Source of the DNA: Ruminiclostridium cellobioparum DSM 1351 = ATCC 15832 | GTDB lineage: Bacteria > Bacillota > Clostridia > Acetivibrionales > DSM-1351 | Reading direction: 5' to 3' | DNA: 64,000 bases | NCBI RefSeq assembly: GCF_000621505.1 | Contig: NZ_JHYD01000009.1 | Span: forward strand, 124,001 to 188,000 | In this document: piece after piece, positions 32,644 through 40,918 of the stretch | Position numbering within the stretch: position 1 is the first letter of the stretch | Layout: the number at the start of each line of letters is the position of its first letter | Translations under genes and position numbers: made by a program | Notes under the pieces: model-generated | Databases searched by the model: none | What the model was told of the DNA's origin: nothing | The model's input: the letters and a program-made list of their open reading frames with translations, nothing else

Positions 32644-34995
32644 TCAACCTTCCTTCCAAAACTGTTCGAGCCTGGCCTGAAGCTCTGCTGTGCTTCTTAC
32701 TCCTCTGGAGTGCTCCCAATGCTTCGGAAACAGATTTTTGTAAGTTCTGTGAGAGAACCTCTCGTCGACCAGCAGAACCATTCCCCTGTCGCTTTCGGAG
32801 CGTATGACCCGTCCGGCGGCCTGCAGCACCTTGTTCATTCCAGGATACATATATGCATTTTCGTAGCCCATCCCGTTTTTCCTTTGAAAATAATCCATGA
32901 TGATATCCTGTTCCACACTGATTTGGGGCAGGCCCACACCTATAATTATTGCTCCGATCAGCCTGTCTCCTTTTAAATCAATACCTTCTGAAAATATTCC
33001 CCCAAGGACTCCGAAGCATACCATGGAAGCGGCCTTGTCAGGCTGGAACCTGTTCAGAAAGCTCTCTCTTTCTTCCTCAGTCATGGAACTCTCCTGAACA
33101 AATGTCTCAATTTCAGGATATTTTTCCAGAAACCTTGAATATACTTCGTTCATATATTTATAGGAGGGAAAATAGACAAGATAATTTCCCCTGCGCTTCC
33201 CAACCGCGGCCTTTATTATTTCCACAATGGAGTCATAGCTGTTTTCACGGTTTTTGTATTTGGTGGATACTCCGCTCTCCACCAGCAGGCAGAGTTTCCT
33301 GCTATCAAAGGGAGAACACAGATTGATATTATAGTCCTCGCTGTCACCGCCCAGAATGTCCATAAAATAACTCAGCGGTGTCAGGGTTGCCGAAAAGAAA
33401 ACAGCCGTTTTGCCTCTCTTGACTGCCTCGGCCAGCAGGTAGGAAGGATCGATGCAAAACAGCTTGACCCTTACTTCACTTCGGACTGCCTCAATAAAAG
33501 TGACATATCTGTTGTCAAAAAACTCTGAAATCTTCAAAAAGGAGATAGCGCTGAAATATACTTCAAGCAGCTGTTCAAAGCCTTCGATATCCTTGTTCTG
33601 GTTTTTTACGATCCATTCCTCGGCCTCGGTTATAAAGTTGTTAAGAAGTCTGTACAGATCACTCAGTTCACTTTTGTGAATAATAAATCCCTCTTCGCCG
33701 CACTGCTTTCTCAGCGCAACCATGTACGTATTAATCCTGTTAAGACATTTTACTATCTTAGGCTGGTGATTTTTCATGGCTTTCTTTGCCTCAAAAAAAG
33801 CAGCCTTGCTTATCTGGGCCGAAAACATCTCCCTTGCCCTGTCCACAAGGTTATGGGCCTCGTCCACCAGAAAGGCATAATCACCGTCATTGTTCAGAAA
33901 AAATCTCTTCAGATATACCCTGGGATCAAACACATAGTTGTAGTCACATATGATGCAGTCTGCCCAAAGCGACAGATCCAGCGCAAATTCAAAGGGGCAC
34001 ACCCTGTGCTTTCGGGCGTACTCTTCAATAATTTCCCTGGTCAGGTATTCAGAGTTTTGCAATATATCGGTCAATGCATCATTGACCCTGTTATAATGCC
34101 CCCTTGCATACTCGCAAAAGTCAGGATTGCAGATGACTTCATCCCTGAAACATATCTTCTCCTTGGCAGTCAGTGTCAAGGTCCGGAACTTAAGACCGGC
34201 TGCCCTCATTTTGGAAAAAGCCTCCTCAGCCACCTGCCTAGTTATGGTTTTTGCAGTCAAATAGAAAATTTTTGATATGTGCTGCTCTCCGAAGGCTTTT
34301 ACTGCCGGAAAAAGAGTTGATATGGTCTTTCCAATGCCTGTGGGGGCCTGAACAAAAAGCTTTTTTTCCTGTACTATTGTTTTATATGCTGCAACAGCCA
34401 GTTCTCTCTGCCCTTTGCGGTAATTTTCAAAGGGAAAGCGGAGTTCTCTGATGGACATATCCCGCAAAGTATTCCAGCTGTCCGACATACTTGCCCATAC
34501 AAGATACCTGTCCAAAAGCCCGCTCATAAATTCCTGGAGCTCCTGAAAGGCAAAGGGCTTCCGTATTATTTTCTTCTCTTCGGTATCTATCTGGAAATAG
34601 GTAAGCTGAACAAAAATGTCTTTCAGCTCATTTTGGATACAATAAATATAGGCATAGCATTTTGCCTGTGCCCAGTGCAGCAGACTGAATTCGTCGTCAA
34701 TATATTCCAGCGGTCTTGCTGTTGACTTTATTTCATCGATGACCATGCCTTCCGGTTCGGTTATTATTCCGTCAGCCCTGCCCTCCAGCCTGATAGTGAA
34801 GCTTTCCAGCTGATAGTCAAAGGACAGGTACACTTCCTTTGCATACTTGTCTCCGCTTTCCTTCTGTATTCTCTGATGGATTCTGGTGCCCTCCAGCATG
34901 CGGTTGGAAGAGACAAGCCTGTTGTCGATATCCCCCGACCGCAATACAAGTTCGACAAGATTTCTGATTGAAATTTTTATCTGAGCTTTTTCCAT
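32644..34995 (-). CDS. PD-(D/E)xK nuclease fused to a DinG/XPD-like helicase
   Basis: A 783-residue protein. Residues 1-160 look like a RecB/Cas4-type nuclease: GTRIHQRIQ, RADGII, MVIDEIKST and HWAQAKCYAYIY. After residue 190 comes a superfamily 2 iron-sulfur helicase: Walker A VQAPTGIGKTISTLFP, four candidate cluster cysteines (KICF, VICN, DFCEY, RVCPFE), LVDEAHNLVDRA as motif II, VFFSATLTPLSYF, and AAGRVIRSESDRG as motif VI. It likely processes damaged DNA. A perfect LexA box lies 53 bp upstream, and the UvrD-like gene follows at once. Confidence 0.88.
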   Translation of the reverse strand: MEKAQIKISIRNLVELVLRSGDIDNRLVSSNRMLEGTRIHQRIQKESGDKYAKEVYLSFDYQLESFTIRLEGRADGIITEPEGMVIDEIKSTARPLEYIDDEFSLLHWAQAKCYAYIYCIQNELKDIFVQLTYFQIDTEEKKIIRKPFAFQELQEFMSGLLDRYLVWASMSDSWNTLRDMSIRELRFPFENYRKGQRELAVAAYKTIVQEKKLFVQAPTGIGKTISTLFPAVKAFGEQHISKIFYLTAKTITRQVAEEAFSKMRAAGLKFRTLTLTAKEKICFRDEVICNPDFCEYARGHYNRVNDALTDILQNSEYLTREIIEEYARKHRVCPFEFALDLSLWADCIICDYNYVFDPRVYLKRFFLNNDGDYAFLVDEAHNLVDRAREMFSAQISKAAFFEAKKAMKNHQPKIVKCLNRINTYMVALRKQCGEEGFIIHKSELSDLYRLLNNFITEAEEWIVKNQNKDIEGFEQLLEVYFSAISFLKISEFFDNRYVTFIEAVRSEVRVKLFCIDPSYLLAEAVKRGKTAVFFSATLTPLSYFMDILGGDSEDYNINLCSPFDSRKLCLLVESGVSTKYKNRENSYDSIVEIIKAAVGKRRGNYLVYFPSYKYMNEVYSRFLEKYPEIETFVQESSMTEEERESFLNRFQPDKAASMVCFGVLGGIFSEGIDLKGDRLIGAIIIGVGLPQISVEQDIIMDYFQRKNGMGYENAYMYPGMNKVLQAAGRVIRSESDRGMVLLVDERFSHRTYKNLFPKHWEHSRGVRSTAELQARLEQFWKEG

Positions 34996-35047
34996 ACTTT
35001 ATCCCTAACACCGACCCTTACATTAGTATGGTAATTATAGCACATAC

Positions 35048-35061
35048 CGAACAGATGTTCA
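35048..35061. promoter_or_regulatory. LexA (SOS) box of the nuclease-helicase operon
   Basis: CGAACAGATGTTCA contains the perfect core GAAC-N4-GTTC and matches 13 of 14 positions of the Bacillus consensus. It sits 53 bp before the start of the DinG-like gene, in the expected promoter region. Confidence 0.8.
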
Positions 35062-35107
35062 ATTTACATTTTGTTGCCGGCAGAGTCATATCTGACAGCT
35101 GGATTTT

Positions 35108-36067
35108 TTAAACCAGCATTTCAATTTCTTCTTCGGTAAGGGTAATCTCGGCCGCCATCATGCAATCGTTAAGCTGGTCAAGGTTAGTACAGCCTATAAT
35201 GGCCGACCCGTTTAACCTGTTGTCCATAATATAGTTCAATGCCACCGCAGTCCTGCTGTAGCCTTTTTTCCGGCATAGTTTGAGCAAATTGTTATAGCGG
35301 TTGATGTTCTCCAGTGTTAAGAATTTTTGGAGTTTCGAGGGAACATATTCAAGACCCCTTTCGTTGGCTTTGGAGTATAAGCCGTTAGCCTGGGAGGAAT
35401 ACGCCATTACCGGCATTCCCAGCTCAACATATTGCCGGTATTCTTTTGGATTCATACAGACAAGGGTCAAATCATTAAAATTCTGAGGGAAACATTCGGC
35501 CAGACTCCACTGGATCTGTGAAATCACAAGCTTTGTTTTGTTATTTTCCATGGCATAGGCATTAGCTTCCTTAATCCTTTCACAGGTCCAGTTGGAAACT
35601 CCGACAGCCCTTGCCCTGCCCTGCTGAACCAGAATATGCAGAGTATCCATGATTTCATTGACAGGTATATTTACATCGTCCCTGTGTAAAAGATATAAAT
35701 CCACATAATCAGTTTGCAAAGTCTCAAGGCTTTTATCCATATCCCCCAGGATATCTTCCTTTGAAAGCCGTGATACGCCTGCTGCTGCGGGATGACCGCC
35801 CTTTGTAGCCAGAATTATTTCTTTTCTGTTATTTCTGGACTTTATCCATTCGCCTATAGTACGCTCACTGGCTGAATGTCCATTTTCAAGCCAGTCACAA
35901 TAGACCCTGGCAGTGTCAAATGTATTGCCTCCACGCTCTATGTATTTATCCATCAATTCAAAGGACTGCTCCCTGGTCAGGGTTGTACCGAATTGAACTC
36001 CTCCCAGGATAATCCTGGACATCCTGATTGATTTATTGTCAGCATCAGATATTTCGAAATATTTCAT
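35108..36067 (-). CDS. Aldo/keto reductase
   Basis: A 319-residue NADPH-dependent oxidoreductase. The catalytic set is visible: Asp and Tyr in TFDTARVYCDW, Lys in LATKGGHP and His in DLYLLHRDD. VGVSNWTCERI and the C-terminal AIIGCTNLDQL are cofactor-site blocks. It is most similar in layout to the general AKR (Tas/YhdN-like) group. The substrate is unknown. GGGAGGCC precedes the ATG. It has no clear operon partners. Confidence 0.9.
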   Translation of the reverse strand: MKYFEISDADNKSIRMSRIILGGVQFGTTLTREQSFELMDKYIERGGNTFDTARVYCDWLENGHSASERTIGEWIKSRNNRKEIILATKGGHPAAAGVSRLSKEDILGDMDKSLETLQTDYVDLYLLHRDDVNIPVNEIMDTLHILVQQGRARAVGVSNWTCERIKEANAYAMENNKTKLVISQIQWSLAECFPQNFNDLTLVCMNPKEYRQYVELGMPVMAYSSQANGLYSKANERGLEYVPSKLQKFLTLENINRYNNLLKLCRKKGYSRTAVALNYIMDNRLNGSAIIGCTNLDQLNDCMMAAEITLTEEEIEMLV

Positions 36068-36141
36068 AACGACAGGCCTCCCGCTTTATGTAATTTTACA
36101 AACACCATGCATTAAATGTTACTTTATATGTATCAAAAATT

Positions 36142-36170
36142 CAAGCCTGTTAAGAACTTTAACAGGCTTG
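36142..36170 (-). terminator. Terminator of the DUF1540 gene
   Basis: CAAGCCTGTTAA-GAACT-TTAACAGGCTTG is a perfect 12-bp stem. On the minus strand it is followed by AATTTTTG. It lies 26 bp after the small Cys-rich gene. Confidence 0.8.
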
Positions 36171-36195
36171 CGGTGGTTTAAAAGCTTTTGATGGG

Positions 36196-36372
36196 TTAGA
36201 TACTGACTCCCGGAGCAAATGTCGAGCAGTCTGTCTCCTGCGATCTTGAAGCATTTCTTGGCTGAACTTCTATTTTATCAGCTGAGCAGTGATCTCCCTG
36301 CATATAGTAGGTGCAGGTATTAACAACACATTTTATTCCCTGGTTTGGATGATCCATCTTAGTAGCTTTCAT
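36196..36372 (-). CDS. DUF1540-family small Cys-rich protein
   Basis: A 58-residue protein opening MKATKMDHPNQGIKCVV. The pattern IKCVVNTCTYYMQGDHCSA, then IEVQP and finally TDCSTFAPGV, matches DUF1540, with four cysteines in the arrangement CxxxxC-x7-C-x20-C that suggests a metal site. GGAGGAATTGTGAC precedes the ATG. It has its own terminator. The function is unknown; such proteins are common in spore formers. Confidence 0.85.
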   Translation of the reverse strand: MKATKMDHPNQGIKCVVNTCTYYMQGDHCSADKIEVQPRNASRSQETDCSTFAPGVSI

Positions 36373-36479
36373 GTCACAATTCCTCCAAAAAATTTTTGTA
36401 TTTATTTCTTATTAATATTATTTGGCTTAGAGGAATTTTTATTCTTATAATAATTTGACATTTTAATATTCTATGATAA

Positions 36480-36944
36480 TTACCTTCTGGCCTTACCCGT
36501 TATATGCTCAATACTTATTTTCATCACTTTTGGAATATTTATATCTCTTTCAAGATACTTCATCCCTTTTTCCATAAATTCTCCGGAATATTTTTTCAAT
36601 ATGGCAATCAAAGCAGTCTCCTTTTCATTTCCGCCGACTTCAGTACAGCATCCGAAAATAATTGTACTTATATATCTATAGCTGAATTGGTCTGGAATGG
36701 GCTCGGTATTGCCTGTAACACAGAAAGAAACCTTATTGTTATAGGCAATATTGCTCAATTTGGCACCTTCCTGGGCGCAGTGGAAATAAATACTGCCGTC
36801 GGAATATACGTAATTCAAGGGCACTCCATAAGCATAACCGTTTTCCCCCACTGTTGAGAGAACTCCGAATTGAGCCTCCTCCAGAAGTTTTATTGCATCT
36901 TCCCCGCTGATCTGTCTGTCACTTTTTCTCATTTCCTTAAACAT
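36480..36944 (-). CDS. Pyridoxamine 5'-phosphate oxidase-like flavoprotein (NimA/flavin-binding group)
   Basis: A 154-residue split-barrel protein. It opens MRKSDRQISGEDAIKLLEEA, typical of the NimA/nitroreductase-like branch, followed by GVLSTVGENGYAYGVPLNY and IYFHCAQEGAKLSNI, which form the flavin site. Related proteins reduce nitroimidazoles or bind FMN; the natural substrate is unknown. CGGAGGCTG precedes the ATG. It is next to the HD-domain nucleotidase gene. Confidence 0.83.
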   Translation of the reverse strand: MFKEMRKSDRQISGEDAIKLLEEAQFGVLSTVGENGYAYGVPLNYVYSDGSIYFHCAQEGAKLSNIAYNNKVSFCVTGNTEPIPDQFSYRYISTIIFGCCTEVGGNEKETALIAILKKYSGEFMEKGMKYLERDINIPKVMKISIEHITGKARR

Positions 36945-36991
36945 GTTTCAGCCTCCGTTTTACATTTAAAAAAATTCGTAATAATAGCATG

Positions 36992-37585
36992 TTACTTTTT
37001 CAGTATACCTTTTTCAATTGAGGTTTCAATAATTTCTTCGGCAAGCTGCCACAACTCAGGTGCATGCTCTTCCAGCATACGGTTCCTCTTAATAACCTTC
37101 TCGCTTGTGACACCGGGCTTCTGCCAGGTGTGGCCGTTTGTATTATAATTCAGTATCAGCGGCTGCAGTCTGTCCAGACATGCGGCAAATCCGGCTTCCG
37201 GGGTACTGAGTTCTTCAAATTCCCTCCAGAGGCTGTAGACCTCCTGGGCCTGATCCTCCGGCAATAGCTTGAACAAGTGCCGGGCTGCTTTCTCCTCCCG
37301 CTCGGCTTTGTCTTCAAGGCCCTTTTCATCATAGCAGAAGGTATCTCCCGCATCTATTTCAACAAGATCATGAACAAGTATCAGTTTTAAGACCTTCAGG
37401 ATATCCAGGTTTTTATGGGCTGAATATTCCGACAAAATGACAGCCATTGCTGCCATGTGCCAGGAATGTTCGGCATCGTTTTCATTGCGGGTGGTTCCAA
37501 TGACAACATTCTGCCGGAATATATTTTTTAGCCTGTCAATTTCGGTAATAAACTCTATCTGTTTAAACAGTCTTTCATTTATCAT
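36992..37585 (-). CDS. HD-domain hydrolase, YfbR/HDDC2-like 5'-deoxynucleotidase
   Basis: A 197-residue metal-dependent phosphohydrolase. The HD residues are His in DAEHSWHMAAMAV and the HD pair in KLILVHDLVEIDAGDTF, with a further Asp in FAACLDRLQPLI. The layout fits the YfbR/HDDC2 group, which removes phosphate from deoxynucleoside 5'-monophosphates. GGGAGAAATAC precedes the ATG. It lies 16 bp after the membrane-protein gene. Confidence 0.87.
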   Translation of the reverse strand: MINERLFKQIEFITEIDRLKNIFRQNVVIGTTRNENDAEHSWHMAAMAVILSEYSAHKNLDILKVLKLILVHDLVEIDAGDTFCYDEKGLEDKAEREEKAARHLFKLLPEDQAQEVYSLWREFEELSTPEAGFAACLDRLQPLILNYNTNGHTWQKPGVTSEKVIKRNRMLEEHAPELWQLAEEIIETSIEKGILKK

Positions 37586-37601
37586 CTGTATTTCTCCCTT
37601 G

Positions 37602-38165
37602 TTATAAATTTTCTCCGCACACCTTCATAAATCTCATTATAGCAAAAGTAATCACAAGTGAAATTACTCCCAGAGCTATAATAAAAGCAATCCCGATGAC
37701 AGGCAGAAAGGCTACTATAAATGAAAAGAGGATGGCAACCTGTAAATATAAATACTCCTTCCACCTTCTGCCGGCCTCATCGGCAAGACTTCCCAGGCCT
37801 TTTTCCAGGGCCATTTCAATGATTCCCTGAAACATAAAGTATACAACCAGCATGTTTAATACCAATACAACAAGGATAACCGGAATGGCCAGAAATCCAA
37901 GAACTCCAAAATCAAAGGAAACTCCTCCTGCCTGTGAAGGTGTTGATGCAGGTTTATATATGTCAAGTATTGAACCAACCAGTAAAGGAATATTAACATA
38001 TGAAGCCTTTTTGAAGTATTCACTATAGGAAGCCAATGCATGAAAACCAACCGCAAACAATATATATCCTACGATATCAGGCAATATGTCAAAATTCTGA
38101 ATACGAAAGTCTATCAATAAAAATAAAAATCCCAAACTGATCATATTAAACGAACTTCTGTGCAT
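37602..38165 (-). CDS. Uncharacterised integral membrane protein
   Basis: A 187-residue protein with about five hydrophobic segments (near residues 6-20, 27-45, 91-115, 138-155 and 157-177). Segment ends have short charged loops. No domain is recognised. GGGGG precedes the ATG. It may share a transcript with the YcaQ-like gene upstream (gap 29 bp) and the HD-domain gene downstream. Confidence 0.7.
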   Translation of the reverse strand: MHRSSFNMISLGFLFLLIDFRIQNFDILPDIVGYILFAVGFHALASYSEYFKKASYVNIPLLVGSILDIYKPASTPSQAGGVSFDFGVLGFLAIPVILVVLVLNMLVVYFMFQGIIEMALEKGLGSLADEAGRRWKEYLYLQVAILFSFIVAFLPVIGIAFIIALGVISLVITFAIMRFMKVCGENL

Positions 38166-38194
38166 ACAAAACCCCCATCAATATTGTGCCATAT

Positions 38195-39388
38195 TTATTT
38201 ACCGCAAAACTTTACCAGATCGGCCGGCAGTGTGTCACAAAGATTATATTTTGCAAACCTGTTTATTCCCGAAATAATACTATCTTTATATAATGATACA
38301 TCCCCTTCATTTTCAGCCCAAAAATTTTTGACATTCAATATTCTGCTCTTTTTATCGGTTTCCATTTCAATTCTTCCGATAAATTTACTGCCGGAAAGAA
38401 CAGGCAAAACGTAATGCCCATACTTCCGCTGGGCAGCGGGAGTATATACCTCCCATTTGTAATCAAAATCAAATAATTCCTTAATCAGCTTTCTGTCCCA
38501 GAGCAAATTGTCCAAAGGTGCAATGATCCGAGCACAACCGTTTTCCGGAGTCTTATCCGTTGTGGCTTGCAGAAGTTTAAGATTCCCGGCTGCAATATAC
38601 AAAGGGTGCTCTATGCCATCTACAATAATTTCATGGATATTTCTCTCTTTCAGCAGGGCGTTGAAGGCATTATTTCTCTGCCCGCTTTTCAGGCCATTTA
38701 TGCCAAGCCAGGCATCACTCTGCCTGTTCCACAAGGCACCGATACTGTTGATCCTGCGTAACACACCCCACTTGAAATATTCTTCATCAGTTGTATTGGG
38801 ATCTTTCATGGTAAAATACTTTTTAGGAATGAATTTATCAGATAAACAGTAGTATCTCCTTGCACCCTTTTTATGGTGAACTACGGCAAGCCCCGCATAA
38901 CACATACACTCCAGGGCTGCCTTCGCAAGTCTCTGCGGTCCGTAATGCCAGTCAACCCTTTCTTCAAGTTTAAAATCCGAAGAACAGGCAAATTCATTTT
39001 TTTCTAAATATTTTACAATTTTATTTATAGTATCTTTGTGTTCATCACACCAGCTTAAATATCTTTTTCTGAATCTCCCAAAATAAGGCCAATCCTCAAC
39101 CGAACATATGGACATATTTTTATCCCAAACGTCAAAAAGAGCTCTGTCCTCATAAAGATATTGTTCAATATCACCCTTCAGGTATTCTCTGCAGCGTGCC
39201 TGTAATACCAGATCAGGATTGCGGCCTACCACATCCAGCGGATCATACTGAACACATCCTACCTTGCGGATATATTCCACAATATGACCGCTGCCCGCAA
39301 GTCCGGTGTCATCACATAGATGTTGATATTTCACCAGATAATTGCATATTTGCTGTTTTGTATATTTGTTTTGTGAAGTACCGCTCAC
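38195..39388 (-). CDS. Winged-helix DNA glycosylase, YcaQ/AlkX type
   Basis: A 397-residue protein of the HTH_42/YcaQ family, which in Escherichia coli opens DNA interstrand crosslinks and removes alkylated bases. Recognisable parts are VQYDPLDVVGRNPDLVLQAR, EQYLYEDRALFDVWDKN, and the Q-A-Q/DNLLWDR region IAPLDNLLWDRKL, followed by YGHYVLPVL. The GTG at 39388 is chosen because AAAGGGGAAGAA precedes it; a longer reading from 39490 has no such site and would place codons on a probable LexA box. The box lies 55 bp upstream. Confidence 0.87.
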   Translation of the reverse strand: MSGTSQNKYTKQQICNYLVKYQHLCDDTGLAGSGHIVEYIRKVGCVQYDPLDVVGRNPDLVLQARCREYLKGDIEQYLYEDRALFDVWDKNMSICSVEDWPYFGRFRKRYLSWCDEHKDTINKIVKYLEKNEFACSSDFKLEERVDWHYGPQRLAKAALECMCYAGLAVVHHKKGARRYYCLSDKFIPKKYFTMKDPNTTDEEYFKWGVLRRINSIGALWNRQSDAWLGINGLKSGQRNNAFNALLKERNIHEIIVDGIEHPLYIAAGNLKLLQATTDKTPENGCARIIAPLDNLLWDRKLIKELFDFDYKWEVYTPAAQRKYGHYVLPVLSGSKFIGRIEMETDKKSRILNVKNFWAENEGDVSLYKDSIISGINRFAKYNLCDTLPADLVKFCGK

Positions 39389-39442
39389 TTCTTCCCCTTT
39401 CATTTTAACAAATTTTACAGGTATTACACTAATACAATATAC

Positions 39443-39456
39443 CAAACATATGTTCC
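39443..39456. promoter_or_regulatory. Near-consensus LexA box of the YcaQ-like gene
   Basis: CAAACATATGTTCC matches the consensus CGAACrnryGTTyC at 13 of 14 positions (A for G at position 2). It lies 55 bp before the GTG start of a DNA-repair gene. The DNA from here to 39631 shows no gene. Confidence 0.6.
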
Positions 39457-39631
39457 TGTCAATAAAATCAAATTCCTTTAAATTAAACAAATAAAATTAT
39501 ATCCGGTCAACAGCTTTATTCAGTCATTTGTCGTATAAATCTTATAGTCCTCCGTGTTTTAAATACTTCCAAATATTACCTCTGTAAAATAAAGATTTTA
39601 CCCCTGCGGCCGGAGAATAAATTTTTATATG

Positions 39632-39661
39632 AAAAAAACACCCGCCTCCACAGCGGGTGTT
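39632..39661 (-). terminator. Terminator of the glycosylglycerate operon
   Basis: Minus strand: AACACCCGC-TGTGGAG-GCGGGTGTT followed by seven T. It lies about 64 bp after the glycerate kinase stop and ends the five-gene unit. Confidence 0.88.
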
Positions 39662-39724
39662 CTACAGGTAAATAAAATAGCACCAAAATATTACAGCACA
39701 ATTGTTATGCGCATTGTTGCAATC

Positions 39725-40867
39725 CTATGTCTTTAAATCCATACCAAGTTTTATGAGTCTGAACATCCTGTCGGCAGCGTCAAAAAGATCTTCCCCGGCT
39801 CTCAGCAATGCCTCTTCAAGGCTGAGATTATTGTTTACAGTAACCATAATGCTGTCAATACCATAGTCAAATACCTTCCGGGCGTCTTTCCCCATGCAGC
39901 CGGCTATGGCTATTACCTTGATACCTTTACTTTTACAACGTTTGGCAATTCCTACCGGTACCTTTCCATAGGCAGACTGGCTGTCAATTTTTCCTTCTCC
40001 CGTGACAACCAGATCCACATCCTTCAGCAGACTTTCAAAATCAACAAAGTCCAGTATAGTATCTATGCCTGATTTCAGGCGGGCGCCGAAGAATGCCACC
40101 ATTGCGGCGCCCAACCCTCCGGCTGCTCCGGAGCCAGGAACCTGGTTCATGTCCATTCCAATGCACTGCTTTATTACCTGCATATAATTTTCCATACCGC
40201 TTTCCAACAGCTCCAAGCACTCTTTACCGGCGCCCTTTTGCGGTCCATAGACATAAGTGGCGCCTGCCGGTCCTGTCAAAGGATTGCTGACATCGCAGAT
40301 AACACTAATTTCACATTCCTTTATTCTTGGATCCATATTGGATACATCTATCCTGGCTATATTACATAAGTTCCTTCCGCCATAGCCCACATCCGAAGTA
40401 TTCCTATCCAGGAATCTCACCCCCAGCGCCTGTGCCGCACCGATTCCCCCATCATTGGTTGCACTGCCGCCAATGCCGATAACCAGCCGGCGGATTCCAT
40501 GGTCAAGGGCAGCCTTTATGAGCTCTCCAGTGCCATAGGTTGTGGTATGGAGGGGATTTTTTTCCTCCTCCTTCAAAAGCATTATCCCGGAGGCCTGGGC
40601 CATTTCAATAACGGCAGTTTTACCGCCGATTACGCCATAAACCGCACTAACCTTTTCACCTAGGGGACCGGTGACATTGACCGTTCTATATTGACCTCCT
40701 GCTGCTGTAACCAGGGCTTCCACCGTTCCTTCCCCGCCGTCGGCTATGGGCACCGTTACCAGCTGCGAATCCGGAAAAGTCCGCTTTGCTGCGTCAGCAA
40801 GGAGCTCTATCACCCGCATTGAGGACATGGTACCCTTAAATGAATCGGGGGCAAATAATATCTTCAT
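39725..40867 (-). CDS. Glycerate kinase (GarK/GlxK type)
   Basis: A 380-residue kinase that phosphorylates glycerate, in this family to 2-phosphoglycerate. Family blocks are MKILFAPDSFKGTMSS, VPIADGGEGTVEAL, GIGGSATNDGGIGAAQALG, VPGSGAAGGLGAAM and VVTGEGKIDSQSAYGKVP. The start at 40867 is conserved; an upstream ATG at 40882 lacks a better site. It is the last gene of an operon with a GH38 mannosidase and an ABC importer, so its substrate is probably glycerate released from a glycosylglycerate. Confidence 0.94.
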   Translation of the reverse strand: MKILFAPDSFKGTMSSMRVIELLADAAKRTFPDSQLVTVPIADGGEGTVEALVTAAGGQYRTVNVTGPLGEKVSAVYGVIGGKTAVIEMAQASGIMLLKEEEKNPLHTTTYGTGELIKAALDHGIRRLVIGIGGSATNDGGIGAAQALGVRFLDRNTSDVGYGGRNLCNIARIDVSNMDPRIKECEISVICDVSNPLTGPAGATYVYGPQKGAGKECLELLESGMENYMQVIKQCIGMDMNQVPGSGAAGGLGAAMVAFFGARLKSGIDTILDFVDFESLLKDVDLVVTGEGKIDSQSAYGKVPVGIAKRCKSKGIKVIAIAGCMGKDARKVFDYGIDSIMVTVNNNLSLEEALLRAGEDLFDAADRMFRLIKLGMDLKT

Positions 40868-40918
40868 AGCAATGCCTCTCAAACTCTAAATTTTTAATTA
40901 TCTCATAGTTGTCTGTTA

